Shown: positions 1-8,969 of the stretch, in pieces | Layout of the letters: every line of letters begins with the position of its first letter | How positions within the stretch are numbered: the first letter of the stretch is position 1 | Origin: Phycisphaeraceae bacterium | GTDB lineage: Bacteria > Planctomycetota > Phycisphaerae > Phycisphaerales > Zrk34 | Assembly (NCBI GenBank): GCA_028284925.1 | Contig: JANQQT010000093.1 | Span: 1 to 64,000, forward strand | Direction: 5' to 3' | Length of the DNA stretch: 64,000 nt | Made by a program: the position numbers and the translations under genes | Notes under the pieces: generated by a model | What the model was told of the DNA's origin: nothing | What the model saw: only the letters and a program-made list of their open reading frames with translations | Database searches by the model: none

Positions 1-22
1 TTCACGCGCACACCTCCACCCC

Positions 23-982
23 CTACGCCTTTCCATACAACACCCGATCCATCCGCGCATTAATATCCGCCAGCCTGTCCTTCCCACCACCCCCCACCTC
101 CGCCGTCGACCAACCCGTAAAATTGATCTCCGCCAGCGCCTTCCTCACCGCCGCCCAGTCCACATCCCCATCACCGATCCGATTCCACGTCCGCTTCAAA
201 AACGGCCGGTCCTTCTGCCCACCCCAATCCTTCACATCCAGCTTCACAATCCGCTTTCCCAGCGTCCTAATCCACTCTTCAGGCTTCCCATACCGCCTGT
301 GATTCCCAATATCAAAATACGAACCCACCCATGGCGACTCCGCCGCATCTATATACTTCGCCAGCAACTCCGCACTCTGATCCGGCGGCCCCCCATGCTT
401 ATAGCAGAACCGATTCCACACATTCTCAATCAAAATATGAATCCCCAGCTTCGACGCCAGCGGCAACGCCTTCCGAATCTGCGCCAACGACCGATCCCAG
501 CACTGCTGCTGCGTCGCAGTCTTATTCACCACCCCCGGCACCAGCAGCACCGATGACCCGCCCACCGCGTGCGAGTTCCGAATCGCCGTTTTCAGGTTCT
601 CAAGACCCTTTTCCCGCGTCTCCGCCTTCGGGTCCGACAACCGAATATTCCAGTGCGTCGAGCACACCACCCCATGAATCGGCAGCCCCGTCGCCTCCGA
701 TGCCTTCAACGCTTCCTTCTTATTCACCCCGCCCGGCGAATTCAGCTCAATCCCGTGATACCCCAGATCCTTCACAATCTTGAACTTCTCCGTCATCGTC
801 TTACCCACGCGCGCCATCCCTATTTTCAACGACTTATAAATCGGGAGCGCATCCTTCCCCTTCCCGCTCTCCGCCGCCTTCACTTCAGTCGTTGTTCCGG
901 CCGTCGCCAGAATCGGCGCTGCCGCCGAGGAAATTGCCGCAGTCTTGATGAACTTTCTACGATCAGGGGAGTCTAAGGCCAT
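23..982 (-). CDS. Tat-exported sugar phosphate isomerase/epimerase-like TIM-barrel protein
   Basis: The protein is about 319 aa. It opens with a twin-arginine signal (DRRKFIKTAA, then an Ala-rich stretch), so export in a folded state is likely. The rest fits the xylose isomerase-like/AP endonuclease 2 TIM-barrel family: an early HGIELNSPGG strand, LLVPGVV, HILIENVWN with its conserved Glu, SYFDIGNH, VKLDVKDW and a C-terminal WSTAEVGGGG. Such metal-dependent barrels isomerise or epimerise sugars, and planctomycetes encode many exported versions. The exact substrate cannot be told from sequence. I place the start at 982 because GGAG lies just upstream; an in-frame start at 1021 would add 13 residues before the Tat signal. 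It is divergent from the oxidoreductase gene at 1094, so both probably start from the short region between them. Such a pairing is often linked to sugar catabolism (inference). Confidence 0.85.
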   Translation of the reverse strand: MALDSPDRRKFIKTAAISSAAAPILATAGTTTEVKAAESGKGKDALPIYKSLKIGMARVGKTMTEKFKIVKDLGYHGIELNSPGGVNKKEALKASEATGLPIHGVVCSTHWNIRLSDPKAETREKGLENLKTAIRNSHAVGGSSVLLVPGVVNKTATQQQCWDRSLAQIRKALPLASKLGIHILIENVWNRFCYKHGGPPDQSAELLAKYIDAAESPWVGSYFDIGNHRRYGKPEEWIRTLGKRIVKLDVKDWGGQKDRPFLKRTWNRIGDGDVDWAAVRKALAEINFTGWSTAEVGGGGKDRLADINARMDRVLYGKA

Positions 983-1093
983 GGGATCTCCATAAGGGAA
1001 TGTTACACATTGGCGGTACAAGTCGTGCTATTGTATAATGAACCGACTTGGCTAAACGCCGGTATTAACAGAAAAATCCCGGAGATTTTATCG

Positions 1094-2386
1094 ATGAGTG
1101 ACGCACCCACGACACGACGACGCTTTATCCAATCCAGCGCGACCGCAGCCGCCGGCGCGACGGCCGCTCTCAATTTGACCGCCGCCACGACCGCATACGC
1201 CGCTGGAAAAGGAACCCTCAAAGTGGGCCTCGTCGGGTGCGGCGGACGCGGTACCGGCGCCATCCAGAACGCCATGAACGCCGACGATGATGTCCAGCTC
1301 GTCGCCCTCGGCGACCTCTTCCTGGATCAGGCCCAGGGCACGCTCCGCACCGTCAAACGCAACTACAAGGATCCCGCCAAGGCCAAAAAAGTTGCTAAAA
1401 ACGTGAATCTCTATTACGGCTGGGACGCCTACAAACGCGTCATCGATGATGTCGATGTCGTCTGCATGGCCACCACCCCCCACTTCCGCCCCATGATGCT
1501 CAAATACGCTGTCGACCAGGGCAAACATTCCTTCGTCGAAAAACCCGTCGCCACCGACCCCGTCCACCTCCGGGCCATCTGGGATACCTGCCAGGAAGCC
1601 AAAAAGAAGAATCTAGCCGTCGTCTCCGGGCTCTGCTGGCGATACCACTACCCTAAAGTTGAAACCATGAAACGCGTTCTGGATGGCCAAATCGGCGATA
1701 TCGTCTCCATCGAAACCATCTACAACGCCGGAACACTCTGGCACAAGGGACGCGGCGACAAATGGTCGGATATGGAATACCAGATCCGAAACTGGCTCTA
1801 CTTCACCTGGCTCAGCGGTGACCACATCGTTGAACAGGCCATCCACAGCCTCGACAAGATGGGCTGGGCCTTGAAAGAGAAGGAACCGGCCCGATGCTGG
1901 GGCGTTGGCGGTCGCCAGGTGCGCACCGATCCGAAATACGGCAACGTTTATGACCATTTCTCACTGGTTTACGAATTTGATAATGGAATTCGGGGATACC
2001 ACCAGTGCCGTCAGATGTCCGGCACGGCATCCCGCGTTCGAGACTATATCTACGGCACCAAAGGCATCGCCGACATCTTTGGGCATCGTATCGAGGGCGA
2101 AAAACCCTGGCGATACCCCCGTCGCGGCAAGAAAAACAACATGTATCAGACCGAACACGATGAGATGTTCGCCTCGATTCGAGCCGGCAAATCCATCAAC
2201 AACGGTGAATATATGTGCAAAAGCACGATGCTGGCGATCATGGGCCGTACAGCCGCCTATACTGGCCAGATCATCGACTGGAAAAAGCTCTGGAATTCCA
2301 AGCAGAATCTCGCCCCGCCGAAGTACGAATTAGGCCCCCTGGCCGAGCGACCGGTTGCCATGCCGGGCCGAACGGCATTTATATAA
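1094..2386 (+). CDS. Tat-exported Gfo/Idh/MocA family oxidoreductase
   Basis: The protein is about 430 aa, beginning with a Tat signal (TTRRRFIQSSATAAAG). The Rossmann fold follows (VGLVGCGGRGTGAI, the dinucleotide-binding Gly motif), then the EKPVA motif typical of Gfo/Idh/MocA enzymes, with the catalytic Lys in that motif. The C-terminal alpha/beta domain includes GDHIVEQAIHSLDKMGW, with the His expected at the active site. These enzymes use tightly bound NAD(P) to oxidise or reduce sugars and sugar derivatives; exported planctomycete members usually lack a defined substrate. The start at 1094 has GGAG eight bases upstream. An in-frame start 28 codons earlier would precede the Tat signal and overlap the divergent gene, so I reject it. 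Confidence 0.9.
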   Translation: MSDAPTTRRRFIQSSATAAAGATAALNLTAATTAYAAGKGTLKVGLVGCGGRGTGAIQNAMNADDDVQLVALGDLFLDQAQGTLRTVKRNYKDPAKAKKVAKNVNLYYGWDAYKRVIDDVDVVCMATTPHFRPMMLKYAVDQGKHSFVEKPVATDPVHLRAIWDTCQEAKKKNLAVVSGLCWRYHYPKVETMKRVLDGQIGDIVSIETIYNAGTLWHKGRGDKWSDMEYQIRNWLYFTWLSGDHIVEQAIHSLDKMGWALKEKEPARCWGVGGRQVRTDPKYGNVYDHFSLVYEFDNGIRGYHQCRQMSGTASRVRDYIYGTKGIADIFGHRIEGEKPWRYPRRGKKNNMYQTEHDEMFASIRAGKSINNGEYMCKSTMLAIMGRTAAYTGQIIDWKKLWNSKQNLAPPKYELGPLAERPVAMPGRTAFI

Positions 2387-2485
2387 GAAAAAATGATGAG
2401 GTGACGCTAAACGCCGGTTCACCTCTATAATGCCATGTTAAACCAAGCTGCCACTTTGCCGGATGGACCCACAGGAGTCTAAGCC

Positions 2486-4693
2486 ATGCGTATAGGTATT
2501 TTGCCGTTTCTTGCCGTTATCGTCGGGCTGGTTTTATCGAGCGCGCCACAAGCTCAAGCGAAAGTGACGGACGAGGAGGTTCAAAAGAAGATCAAGGAAC
2601 TCGTCAAGGCGCTATATGATTCGCAAAAAGGCGGTATCTGGGAAGATACCCCCAAACCCCCGGAAGATGAAGGGGGACATCCTAAGTGGGGTGGTACGAC
2701 GGCACTCGCGGTTTACGCACTCCTGACCGCCGGGGAAAGCTACCAGAACCCCAAAATCCGACAGGCAATCGAATTCCTGAAAAAAGCGCCAATTAACGGA
2801 ACCTACGCCATCGGCGTTCGTTGCCACGTATGGAGTTCATTACCCGATTCCTTCAAGGAATACCTCAAGAAAGACGTCTACTGGCTGACCGAGGCCCTGC
2901 ACGCAGCCGGCGGAATCAAGGGCCGGTCATGGCGCTATACCAAGGATGCCAAGGACTGGGACGTCTCTGTCGCTCAGTACGGCCTCCTCGGCCTGTGGGA
3001 AGGCGCCAAACGTGGCATCGGCATTCCCTCAAGCGTCTGGAAAGATGTAGAAGCCTTCTTTCTCGATGTGCAAAACGATGACGGGGGATGGGGATACACG
3101 CGTGGCGGAAGTTATGGCTCCATGACAACAGCAGGTCTCGCATGCTTGCACGTCACCCAGGACTACCTCCATTACCGAGCCTACAAGAAAGCTGGTACCA
3201 CCATCGGCCATCCTCTGCAGAAAAAAATCAACGATGGTTTGGCTTGGTTGAACAAACACTACGAGCCCAACAAGAACCCGGGTAAGGGTGGTTGGACGTG
3301 GTACTACCTCTATGGTGTGGAACGTGTCGGGCTGGCATCGGGCATTACCACATTCAACAAACGAAACTGGTACCAATCCGCAGCGGAATACCTGATCAAG
3401 AACTCAGGCGGACAGACCGTCCAACAGGCCTTTTCGCTGTTGTTCCTGACGCGTGGTCGCGTTCCGGTTTTTGTCAACAAACTCAAAGTCCCGGATTATG
3501 ACTGGAATAATCGCCCCAGGGACATGGCCCGCCTGACGTCATGGGTATCCGACACGGTTGAGAAGGAAATGTTGTGGCAGGTGGTGAACGTCGGTACGCG
3601 TGCCGAATCCTGGCTGGACGCACCAATCCTGTATATTGCCAGCCACAAGGCTTTCGACATGGACGAGGGGACGTACAAGAAGATCAAGAAGTTCATTTCC
3701 CTCGGCGGTCTGGTTGTGACGACGGCGGACGAAGGGAATCGCGAATTTACGCGCAGCATCGAGAAAATGTACAAGAACATGTATCCCAACTTCAAGCTCG
3801 CGGAGCTGGATGAGAAGGACCATCTTTACAACATCGTGTTTAAGCTCAAGAAAGACCCCGCGAAAAAAATCATGTCGCTACACAATGGTATTCGTCACCT
3901 CGCCATTCATCTGCCGTTTGACGTATCCTGGGAGTTGCACAGCCCCGCATCCAGCGATGTGAAGATGAAGCAATTCTTTGTGAATCTCTACTACTACGCG
4001 ACAGAGAAGGGACAACTTCGGCCACGTCTTGCTGAACACGTGATGCGTGTGAAGCGAAACCCCGGTGAACTGGAACCAATCGCGGTGGCGCGTGTGCGAC
4101 ACAGCGGAAACTGGAACCCCGAGCCGGAGGCATGGAACGTCCTGCGGACCTACATGATCAATAACGGCAAAGGCAACCCATCCTACAAGATCGTGACGTT
4201 CGCAGAGCTACCGGATTCAGGGGCAAAAGTCGCCCATATTGGCGGTATCGACGAGGTTGAATTTTCCGAAGCGGACAGGCGTGCATTGAAGACGTTCGTT
4301 CAAAACGGAGGCACAATTCTGTTTGAGCAATACGGCGGCGAAGACCTCGCATTCATTGACGGAGCCGCTGAACTGGTTGAAGATGCGGAATTATCAGACG
4401 GCCGTATCCGTCCGCTAAGCCATGCTGAAACAATCGTCACCGGAAAAGGAATCGGCGGTTTTGATCTCACCAAGATTCAGATGCGTCCTTACGCCTTACT
4501 CAAGAGCGGCAAGAAGGACAAGATTGAGATGGATGCGCTTACCGTAAACGGGAAACCTCGCGTGCTATTATCGCAGTTTGATCTTTCGGAAGGCATGCTT
4601 AACCAACCCGTATGGGGCGTGCAAGGTTATTCATCGAAGTCAGCTCTGGAAATCATGTCGAATGTAATCCTTTACGGCGCAAAAGGCGGCTGA
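2486..4693 (+). CDS. Secreted alpha/alpha-toroid repeat protein with duplicated DUF4159-like domains
   Basis: The protein is 735 aa with a Sec signal peptide (hydrophobic core at residues 5-20, AQA before the mature end). Residues of about 30-340 look like a prenyltransferase/squalene-cyclase-type alpha-alpha toroid: repeated helices with motifs such as QNDDGGWGYTRGG and GGWTWYYLYGVER. Two regions follow that resemble DUF4159, a Rossmann-like domain: one around ILYIASHKAFDMDEG...FISLGGLVVTTAD, a second around VAHIGGIDEVEFSEADRR...FVQNGGTILFEQYGG. GGAG sits seven bases before the ATG. It is a stand-alone transcript with about 100 bp on the 5' side. The function is unknown; toroid-DUF4159 proteins recur in planctomycetes. 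I see no catalytic DxDD motif, so cyclase activity is unlikely. Confidence 0.75.
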   Translation: MRIGILPFLAVIVGLVLSSAPQAQAKVTDEEVQKKIKELVKALYDSQKGGIWEDTPKPPEDEGGHPKWGGTTALAVYALLTAGESYQNPKIRQAIEFLKKAPINGTYAIGVRCHVWSSLPDSFKEYLKKDVYWLTEALHAAGGIKGRSWRYTKDAKDWDVSVAQYGLLGLWEGAKRGIGIPSSVWKDVEAFFLDVQNDDGGWGYTRGGSYGSMTTAGLACLHVTQDYLHYRAYKKAGTTIGHPLQKKINDGLAWLNKHYEPNKNPGKGGWTWYYLYGVERVGLASGITTFNKRNWYQSAAEYLIKNSGGQTVQQAFSLLFLTRGRVPVFVNKLKVPDYDWNNRPRDMARLTSWVSDTVEKEMLWQVVNVGTRAESWLDAPILYIASHKAFDMDEGTYKKIKKFISLGGLVVTTADEGNREFTRSIEKMYKNMYPNFKLAELDEKDHLYNIVFKLKKDPAKKIMSLHNGIRHLAIHLPFDVSWELHSPASSDVKMKQFFVNLYYYATEKGQLRPRLAEHVMRVKRNPGELEPIAVARVRHSGNWNPEPEAWNVLRTYMINNGKGNPSYKIVTFAELPDSGAKVAHIGGIDEVEFSEADRRALKTFVQNGGTILFEQYGGEDLAFIDGAAELVEDAELSDGRIRPLSHAETIVTGKGIGGFDLTKIQMRPYALLKSGKKDKIEMDALTVNGKPRVLLSQFDLSEGMLNQPVWGVQGYSSKSALEIMSNVILYGAKGG

Positions 4694-4888
4694 TACCAGC
4701 GCATCATCTTCCATTTTCGACGTTCGCCTTTGATCTCACAGTCATTGTTCCGTCATGTTGTACATAGCGCAGGACCACTATCTCAAATGTAACGTCGGGG
4801 GAAATCCATGTCGCGAGTATGGCGATTACGTTTGGTTTGTGATAAAATCCGCTTAGTATTCTGATTCTTTTGCGCAGGAGTCGGGTTA

Positions 4889-5938
4889 ATGCGGTTCATG
4901 AATTTCGTAATTGGTTGCCTACTGATCGGTATTTTCAATGCCAGTACGTGGGGATTGGAAACAGATCAGTTCACAACACCTAAGAAACCTTTGCCGGATA
5001 TCGGTCCGCAGTTGTCGGAGTATGTCCACAAAGAACTGCAAAAGATTATTGCCCAAACGCAGAAGGAATATAAGAATCATAAAGCCAAGCTCGCAAACAA
5101 AGAAGTGGCAGCGTGGGACAAGCTGCATCATCGGCATCAGATGAAGCAGATTCGCAACGGAAACCGGCTTATAGACCTGATTTATGACCGGATGGGCAAG
5201 GGGTTGATTGAATCGACCGTCGGCGCATGGCTGAGGACGGTCAAGGTGGGAGATAAGAAAGCCCATTTTGATGTCGGCTACGGTGACTCGGTATTTGGGT
5301 TGTCGGTAATCAGACACCCCCTTCTCCTTCGGGCGGTGGCGCCGACGGTGAATATTTACGGCGTGTACATGGGAACAGATAAGATCGATCATTTCTTCGC
5401 TCAGGGTTGGGATTACCATGAGAAATGTCGGGAAGCACTTCGCGATGGCGCGAAACCGGCAGAGGCGTTGAAGGCGGCGATTAAGCATGGGAAGCAACAG
5501 GAAAAGTCCTATTACGGTCTTTGGCCGGCGGGGACCTACTCCAATGCGGATCTCGCAGCGGATTATGCCGGTTATAAGTTCCTGCTGAACCTGACCCAAC
5601 CGGTCAAAGTCGGAAAAAAGACGGTGACACCTGTACTGATCTGGAAGAAAAATACTTGGACATTTAACCCGAAAGCAGGCAAGGCGTACCTCAAGCCGTT
5701 TATGTCACACCACTTCAATGAGGCGATGAATCCGAATTGGTACGACGGGAGCGTACGCGGGTTTGTGAGGTCTGCGGTTCGCAAACGGTACAAGACGTGG
5801 CTGAAATTTTACAAGACGACGCCTGAAGCAGAAGCGAAGCGTGTCAAACAATTGGCAACCTGGCACGGTGAGGATTACGGCCATAGGGGATTTGCGGATG
5901 TGATCACGATTTCCAACGTGCTGGCCGAAAGCGAGTAA
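4889..5938 (+). CDS. Secreted protein of unknown function with DKIDHFF motif
   Basis: The protein is 349 aa with a signal peptide (FVIGCLLIGIFNASTWG). I do not recognise a named family. The middle contains YMGTDKIDHFFAQGWDYHE, where the Asp-Lys-x-x-His element resembles that of some small membrane-associated DUF families, followed by a Tyr/Gly-rich segment (YYGLWPAGTYSNADLAADYAGYKF). This could be a membrane-proximal or enzymatic site, but that is speculation. The start is supported by AGGAG about nine bases upstream. It lies 196 bp after the toroid gene and is followed on the same strand by a small membrane protein and a lipoprotein, so the three may form one envelope-related transcript. Confidence 0.6.
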   Translation: MRFMNFVIGCLLIGIFNASTWGLETDQFTTPKKPLPDIGPQLSEYVHKELQKIIAQTQKEYKNHKAKLANKEVAAWDKLHHRHQMKQIRNGNRLIDLIYDRMGKGLIESTVGAWLRTVKVGDKKAHFDVGYGDSVFGLSVIRHPLLLRAVAPTVNIYGVYMGTDKIDHFFAQGWDYHEKCREALRDGAKPAEALKAAIKHGKQQEKSYYGLWPAGTYSNADLAADYAGYKFLLNLTQPVKVGKKTVTPVLIWKKNTWTFNPKAGKAYLKPFMSHHFNEAMNPNWYDGSVRGFVRSAVRKRYKTWLKFYKTTPEAEAKRVKQLATWHGEDYGHRGFADVITISNVLAESE

Positions 5939-5999
5939 CGGCGGTACGGCGAGTGGGGTATTATCATTCAAGTTGATGAGAATGGAGAGGTTTGGTCTA

Positions 6000-6620
6000 A
6001 TGTCCCGGCTGATCGAACAGCCGGATGGGATGTTGTCATTGTTAAAAGTATCGAACAGGTATGGTCGACGGGGCGGACGTGGCTGGAGACCTTATCTGCT
6101 AATTCCCAAATATCTGGGCGTATGTCTTTTTCTGGGTGGGCTTGTGGCCATGCTCGCGGTAGGGATTGCTTTTCGACCGGATGAACGTAGTGGCGTTGAG
6201 GCCTGGCGGGACTGGCGCGTCGCGACCGAAGCGATGAGTATCATCATTCGGTTTACGACTGTACCCGGATTGCTGATGGCCATGATGTGCGGCAGTGTAT
6301 TGCTCTATATCCACGGGCTTCCGGTATGGCGCATGCGATGGATCAGGGTAAAGTTGGCGGCCATCGCGATCAGTATCCCCGCGTTGCATTTTTACCTGAG
6401 CGGTAAGCTGGCGGTGATGCGTATGTTTGCCCGGGAAGTTTCGGGAAACGGGAAAACCGTTGATTTTTCCAGAGGAACAGGGGATATCGCCTGGTATCTT
6501 GGCGTCCTGAGTTTGGGGATTGTGGTGACGACATGTATCATTGTGCTTGGAAGGCACAAGCCGCGACTGGGGCAAAGCGTGGCGACATTGACACGGACGA
6601 CCGGAAAGGACAAATCATGA
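6000..6620 (+). CDS. Four-helix integral membrane protein, unknown function
   Basis: The protein is about 206 aa with four hydrophobic segments: KYLGVCLFLGGLVAMLAVG, VPGLLMAMMCGSVLLYIHG, VKLAAIAISIPALHFYLSG and WYLGVLSLGIVVTTCIIVLG. The arrangement resembles DUF2269/CopD-like four-helix membrane proteins (predicted transporters or haem/copper-related), but I cannot see decisive ligands beyond one His per segment 2 and 3. I choose the ATG at 6000 because GGAGAGGT precedes it; an earlier ATG at 5973 has no clear ribosome site. Its stop overlaps the next start by four bases (ATGA), so translation is probably coupled to the lipoprotein. Confidence 0.6.
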   Translation: MSRLIEQPDGMLSLLKVSNRYGRRGGRGWRPYLLIPKYLGVCLFLGGLVAMLAVGIAFRPDERSGVEAWRDWRVATEAMSIIIRFTTVPGLLMAMMCGSVLLYIHGLPVWRMRWIRVKLAAIAISIPALHFYLSGKLAVMRMFAREVSGNGKTVDFSRGTGDIAWYLGVLSLGIVVTTCIIVLGRHKPRLGQSVATLTRTTGKDKS

Positions 6621-7135
6621 GGATTTCGGCTCTTGCGTTTTACGGGATGTTTGGCTTGCTAATGTTGGGGTGCAATGACGCAGTAAAGGTCGATGGAGAC
6701 GGAACGTATCCGACCCCTTTGCATATCGAAGTAAGGTTGTCGGCGACTGAGAGTCGCCATGCTCTCTATCGACTGGAGTCAGACGGGACGTTGTATTTCG
6801 GCGGTGGGCGCGAGGTATTGATCGGGGAATCAAAGCCAGCGGGAACGCTTACGCATGAACAGCGCAGAACGCTTTGGCAAATCGTTGACAAGTACAACCT
6901 GTTTGAAGCGGACAGTACATTCTTCGGCAAGGGCAAGGAGATTGATTATGATGTGAAGTTGCGGGCGGGAGGGAAGAGAAGGAATTTCAAAACGTATGAC
7001 GACAAGGCGAAGGGATTGGCGGAGTTGACCGCAAAACTGGATGAATACCAGAAGGAATTGCGTTATGGGAAAGTGACCCGACTGATTGATGAGCGAGTCA
7101 ATCGGGCCGGTGGGAAGGTAAAAAAACAAGACTGA
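6617..7135 (+). CDS. Small lipoprotein, unknown function
   Basis: The protein is about 172 aa, with a short hydrophobic leader ending in LMLGC, an imperfect lipobox with Cys19 as lipidation site. The mature part is one domain: HIEVRLSATESRHALYRL, a glycine-rich hairpin, then LTHEQRRTLWQIVDKYNLF and a Lys-rich end. It recalls DUF6438-like envelope proteins, in which a sequence for threshold-like beta strands precedes a helix; I only infer this. The start is fixed by the ATGA overlap with the upstream membrane protein gene and by AAAGGA eight bases before it. The gene ends about 60 bp from the convergent flavoenzyme gene. Confidence 0.65.
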   Translation: MRISALAFYGMFGLLMLGCNDAVKVDGDGTYPTPLHIEVRLSATESRHALYRLESDGTLYFGGGREVLIGESKPAGTLTHEQRRTLWQIVDKYNLFEADSTFFGKGKEIDYDVKLRAGGKRRNFKTYDDKAKGLAELTAKLDEYQKELRYGKVTRLIDERVNRAGGKVKKQD

Positions 7136-7194
7136 AGAAGTGCAGGTAGAGAGACGTCGGTTGGCAGGCGAGTGAGAGGTATATGAGGTATATC

Positions 7195-8337
7195 TTATTG
7201 GAATCGACGGCGTGAGAGGAATTCTACAGGGAGATCGGTTGATTGATTCAGGGCCAGATCGGCCAAGATTTGGCCAATGACGGGTGCGAATTTGAAGCCA
7301 TGACCGCTGAATCCGGCAGCGAACGAGACGTTGGGGTATAGGGGATGCTGATCAATGATGAAGTGACCATCGGGGGAGTTGGTGTACATACATATCTGAC
7401 AAGACGAAAGGGGGCCGTGTGCAGATGGAAGGTATGTCTTAAGCGCATTCTGGGGTATGAAATGGTCTTCCGGGCGGGGCTCCCGATCGACGGTGTCGGG
7501 TGTCGCGGGTGATGCAAGTTGATGGAGGGCTGCTTTGATACTGGTTTCATCAGGGAGAATCGGGAATCCATAATAGATCCCCGGATTTTCCGCGTTTTCC
7601 AAATCAATGGCCCAGACGGGTAACACGCCAAGCGTTAGATACGTGGGACTTGAAGGCTTAAACCAGCACAGCGATTGCCGTGTGACACGAAGTTCCACAC
7701 CGAGGTCACGAATGACCGAGCCTGCCCACGCACCGACTGTCAGGATAAGGTTTTGGGCGTGATAGGTGTCCTGCGACGTCGTGACGACTACACCGCGGGG
7801 TGACGCCTTGTAATTAACGATTACTTCATTGGTGTGAATGTCGGCGCCGAGTCGGGTGGCTTGGTCCGCGAAAGCCTGTATTGCCAGTTCACTCATCAGA
7901 AAACCGGCATCGGGCTCGTATACAGCGTGATAATGATCCGGAACGGTGAACTGAGGAAACTGATCGCTTATATCCTGGCGCGTGAGGTGGGAATGGGGAA
8001 GTTGGTGAATGGATGCGGCCTTGAGGGAGTGGTCGACAAGATCGCTCTCAGGTCCGCCGAGGTATATCCCACCCACACGGTAGAGAAGTGTGGATTCCGA
8101 TTCGCACTCAAGTTGGCTCCAGAGGTTGTAGGACTGCCTGAGGAGGGGGACATAGTCTGGATGTTCGTAGTAGGCAAGGCGGATGAGCCTGGTGTGGCCG
8201 TGGGATGAACCGAATTGGTTCGGAATTCCAAATTGCTCGATGCCGAGCGTCCTGGCGCCGCACTTTGCAAGTTGGTAGCAGGTTGCGGCGCCCATCGCGC
8301 CGACACCGATGACAATTACGTCAAACGATTTGGGCAT
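7195..8337 (-). CDS. Monomeric sarcosine oxidase / N-methyltryptophan oxidase-like flavoenzyme
   Basis: The protein is 380 aa, a usual length for the monomeric sarcosine oxidase family. The FAD-binding motif is GVGAMG at residues 11-16, followed by the SSHGHTRLIR element whose Arg is near the flavin. The covalent flavin attachment Cys is Cys316 in CMYTNSPDGHFIID, and SGHGFKF follows at 344-350, both matching the family. The enzyme oxidises secondary N-methyl amino acids to the amino acid, formaldehyde and hydrogen peroxide; whether sarcosine, N-methyltryptophan or another amine is used cannot be told. The start lies only five bases after the lexA stop, so it is probably co-transcribed with lexA; the functional reason is not obvious. 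Confidence 0.88.
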   Translation of the reverse strand: MPKSFDVIVIGVGAMGAATCYQLAKCGARTLGIEQFGIPNQFGSSHGHTRLIRLAYYEHPDYVPLLRQSYNLWSQLECESESTLLYRVGGIYLGGPESDLVDHSLKAASIHQLPHSHLTRQDISDQFPQFTVPDHYHAVYEPDAGFLMSELAIQAFADQATRLGADIHTNEVIVNYKASPRGVVVTTSQDTYHAQNLILTVGAWAGSVIRDLGVELRVTRQSLCWFKPSSPTYLTLGVLPVWAIDLENAENPGIYYGFPILPDETSIKAALHQLASPATPDTVDREPRPEDHFIPQNALKTYLPSAHGPLSSCQICMYTNSPDGHFIIDQHPLYPNVSFAAGFSGHGFKFAPVIGQILADLALNQSTDLPVEFLSRRRFQ

Positions 8338-8342
8338 GGGAA

Positions 8343-8969
8343 TCAGGCGTATGCTCTGACGACACCGATGACCACACCCTGGATTTGGCAGCCATCGACG
8401 AATATCGGTTCATATTTCTCATTGGCGGGCTGGAGCCGTATGCCGTTTCTTTCCTTATAAAATTTCTTGAGCGTGGCTTCGCCATCCTCAAGGAGGGCGA
8501 CGACCGTCTGTCCGTTTCTGGCCGTTTCGGTGCGGCGGCAGATGACGTAGTCGCCGGATCGAATCTGTTCCTCAATCATGGAGTCGCCGGTTACCTCGAG
8601 AACGAATACATCCCCGGTGCGCGACATACCGGGCGGGGCAAAGAGTTCCTCAAGATCGAGGGCATCCTGATCCTCAATGGCTTCGATAGGCATACCCGCA
8701 GCAATGGAGCCGACGAGCGGTAGGCGTGTGTTTCGGGATTCGCTAGGGAGACCGGCCTCAGGCGCCAACTCCAAAGAGCGTGCCTTGTGCGGATCTCTGA
8801 CCAGCGCACCCTTTTTGATGAGTGCTTCGACGTGTTCGAACACCGTGACTTTGCTGACGCCCATTTCGTCGGCGAGTTCCTGCAAGGTCGGGGAATAACC
8901 CTTGGTCAACTGCGAGTCCCGAACGTATTCGAGAATTCGTTTCTGCTTGGGTGTGAGTTTGAGGCTCAT
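8343..8969 (-). CDS. lexA: LexA repressor
   Basis: The protein is 208 aa, a normal LexA length. The N-terminal winged helix-turn-helix is residues 1-65 (SPTLQELADEMGVSKVTVFEHVEAL). The self-cleavage site is Ala91-Gly92 in SIAAGMP; the catalytic Ser130 (VTGDSM) and Lys168 (EATLKKF) are both present. LexA represses DNA-damage genes and cleaves itself when RecA is active. GGAG lies eight bases before the ATG. The gene lies inside the 3' part of a longer upstream frame (overlap about 210 bp) and immediately precedes the sarcosine oxidase-like gene. A perfect palindrome in the promoter about 800 bp upstream could be the LexA operator. Confidence 0.95.
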   Translation of the reverse strand: MSLKLTPKQKRILEYVRDSQLTKGYSPTLQELADEMGVSKVTVFEHVEALIKKGALVRDPHKARSLELAPEAGLPSESRNTRLPLVGSIAAGMPIEAIEDQDALDLEELFAPPGMSRTGDVFVLEVTGDSMIEEQIRSGDYVICRRTETARNGQTVVALLEDGEATLKKFYKERNGIRLQPANEKYEPIFVDGCQIQGVVIGVVRAYA

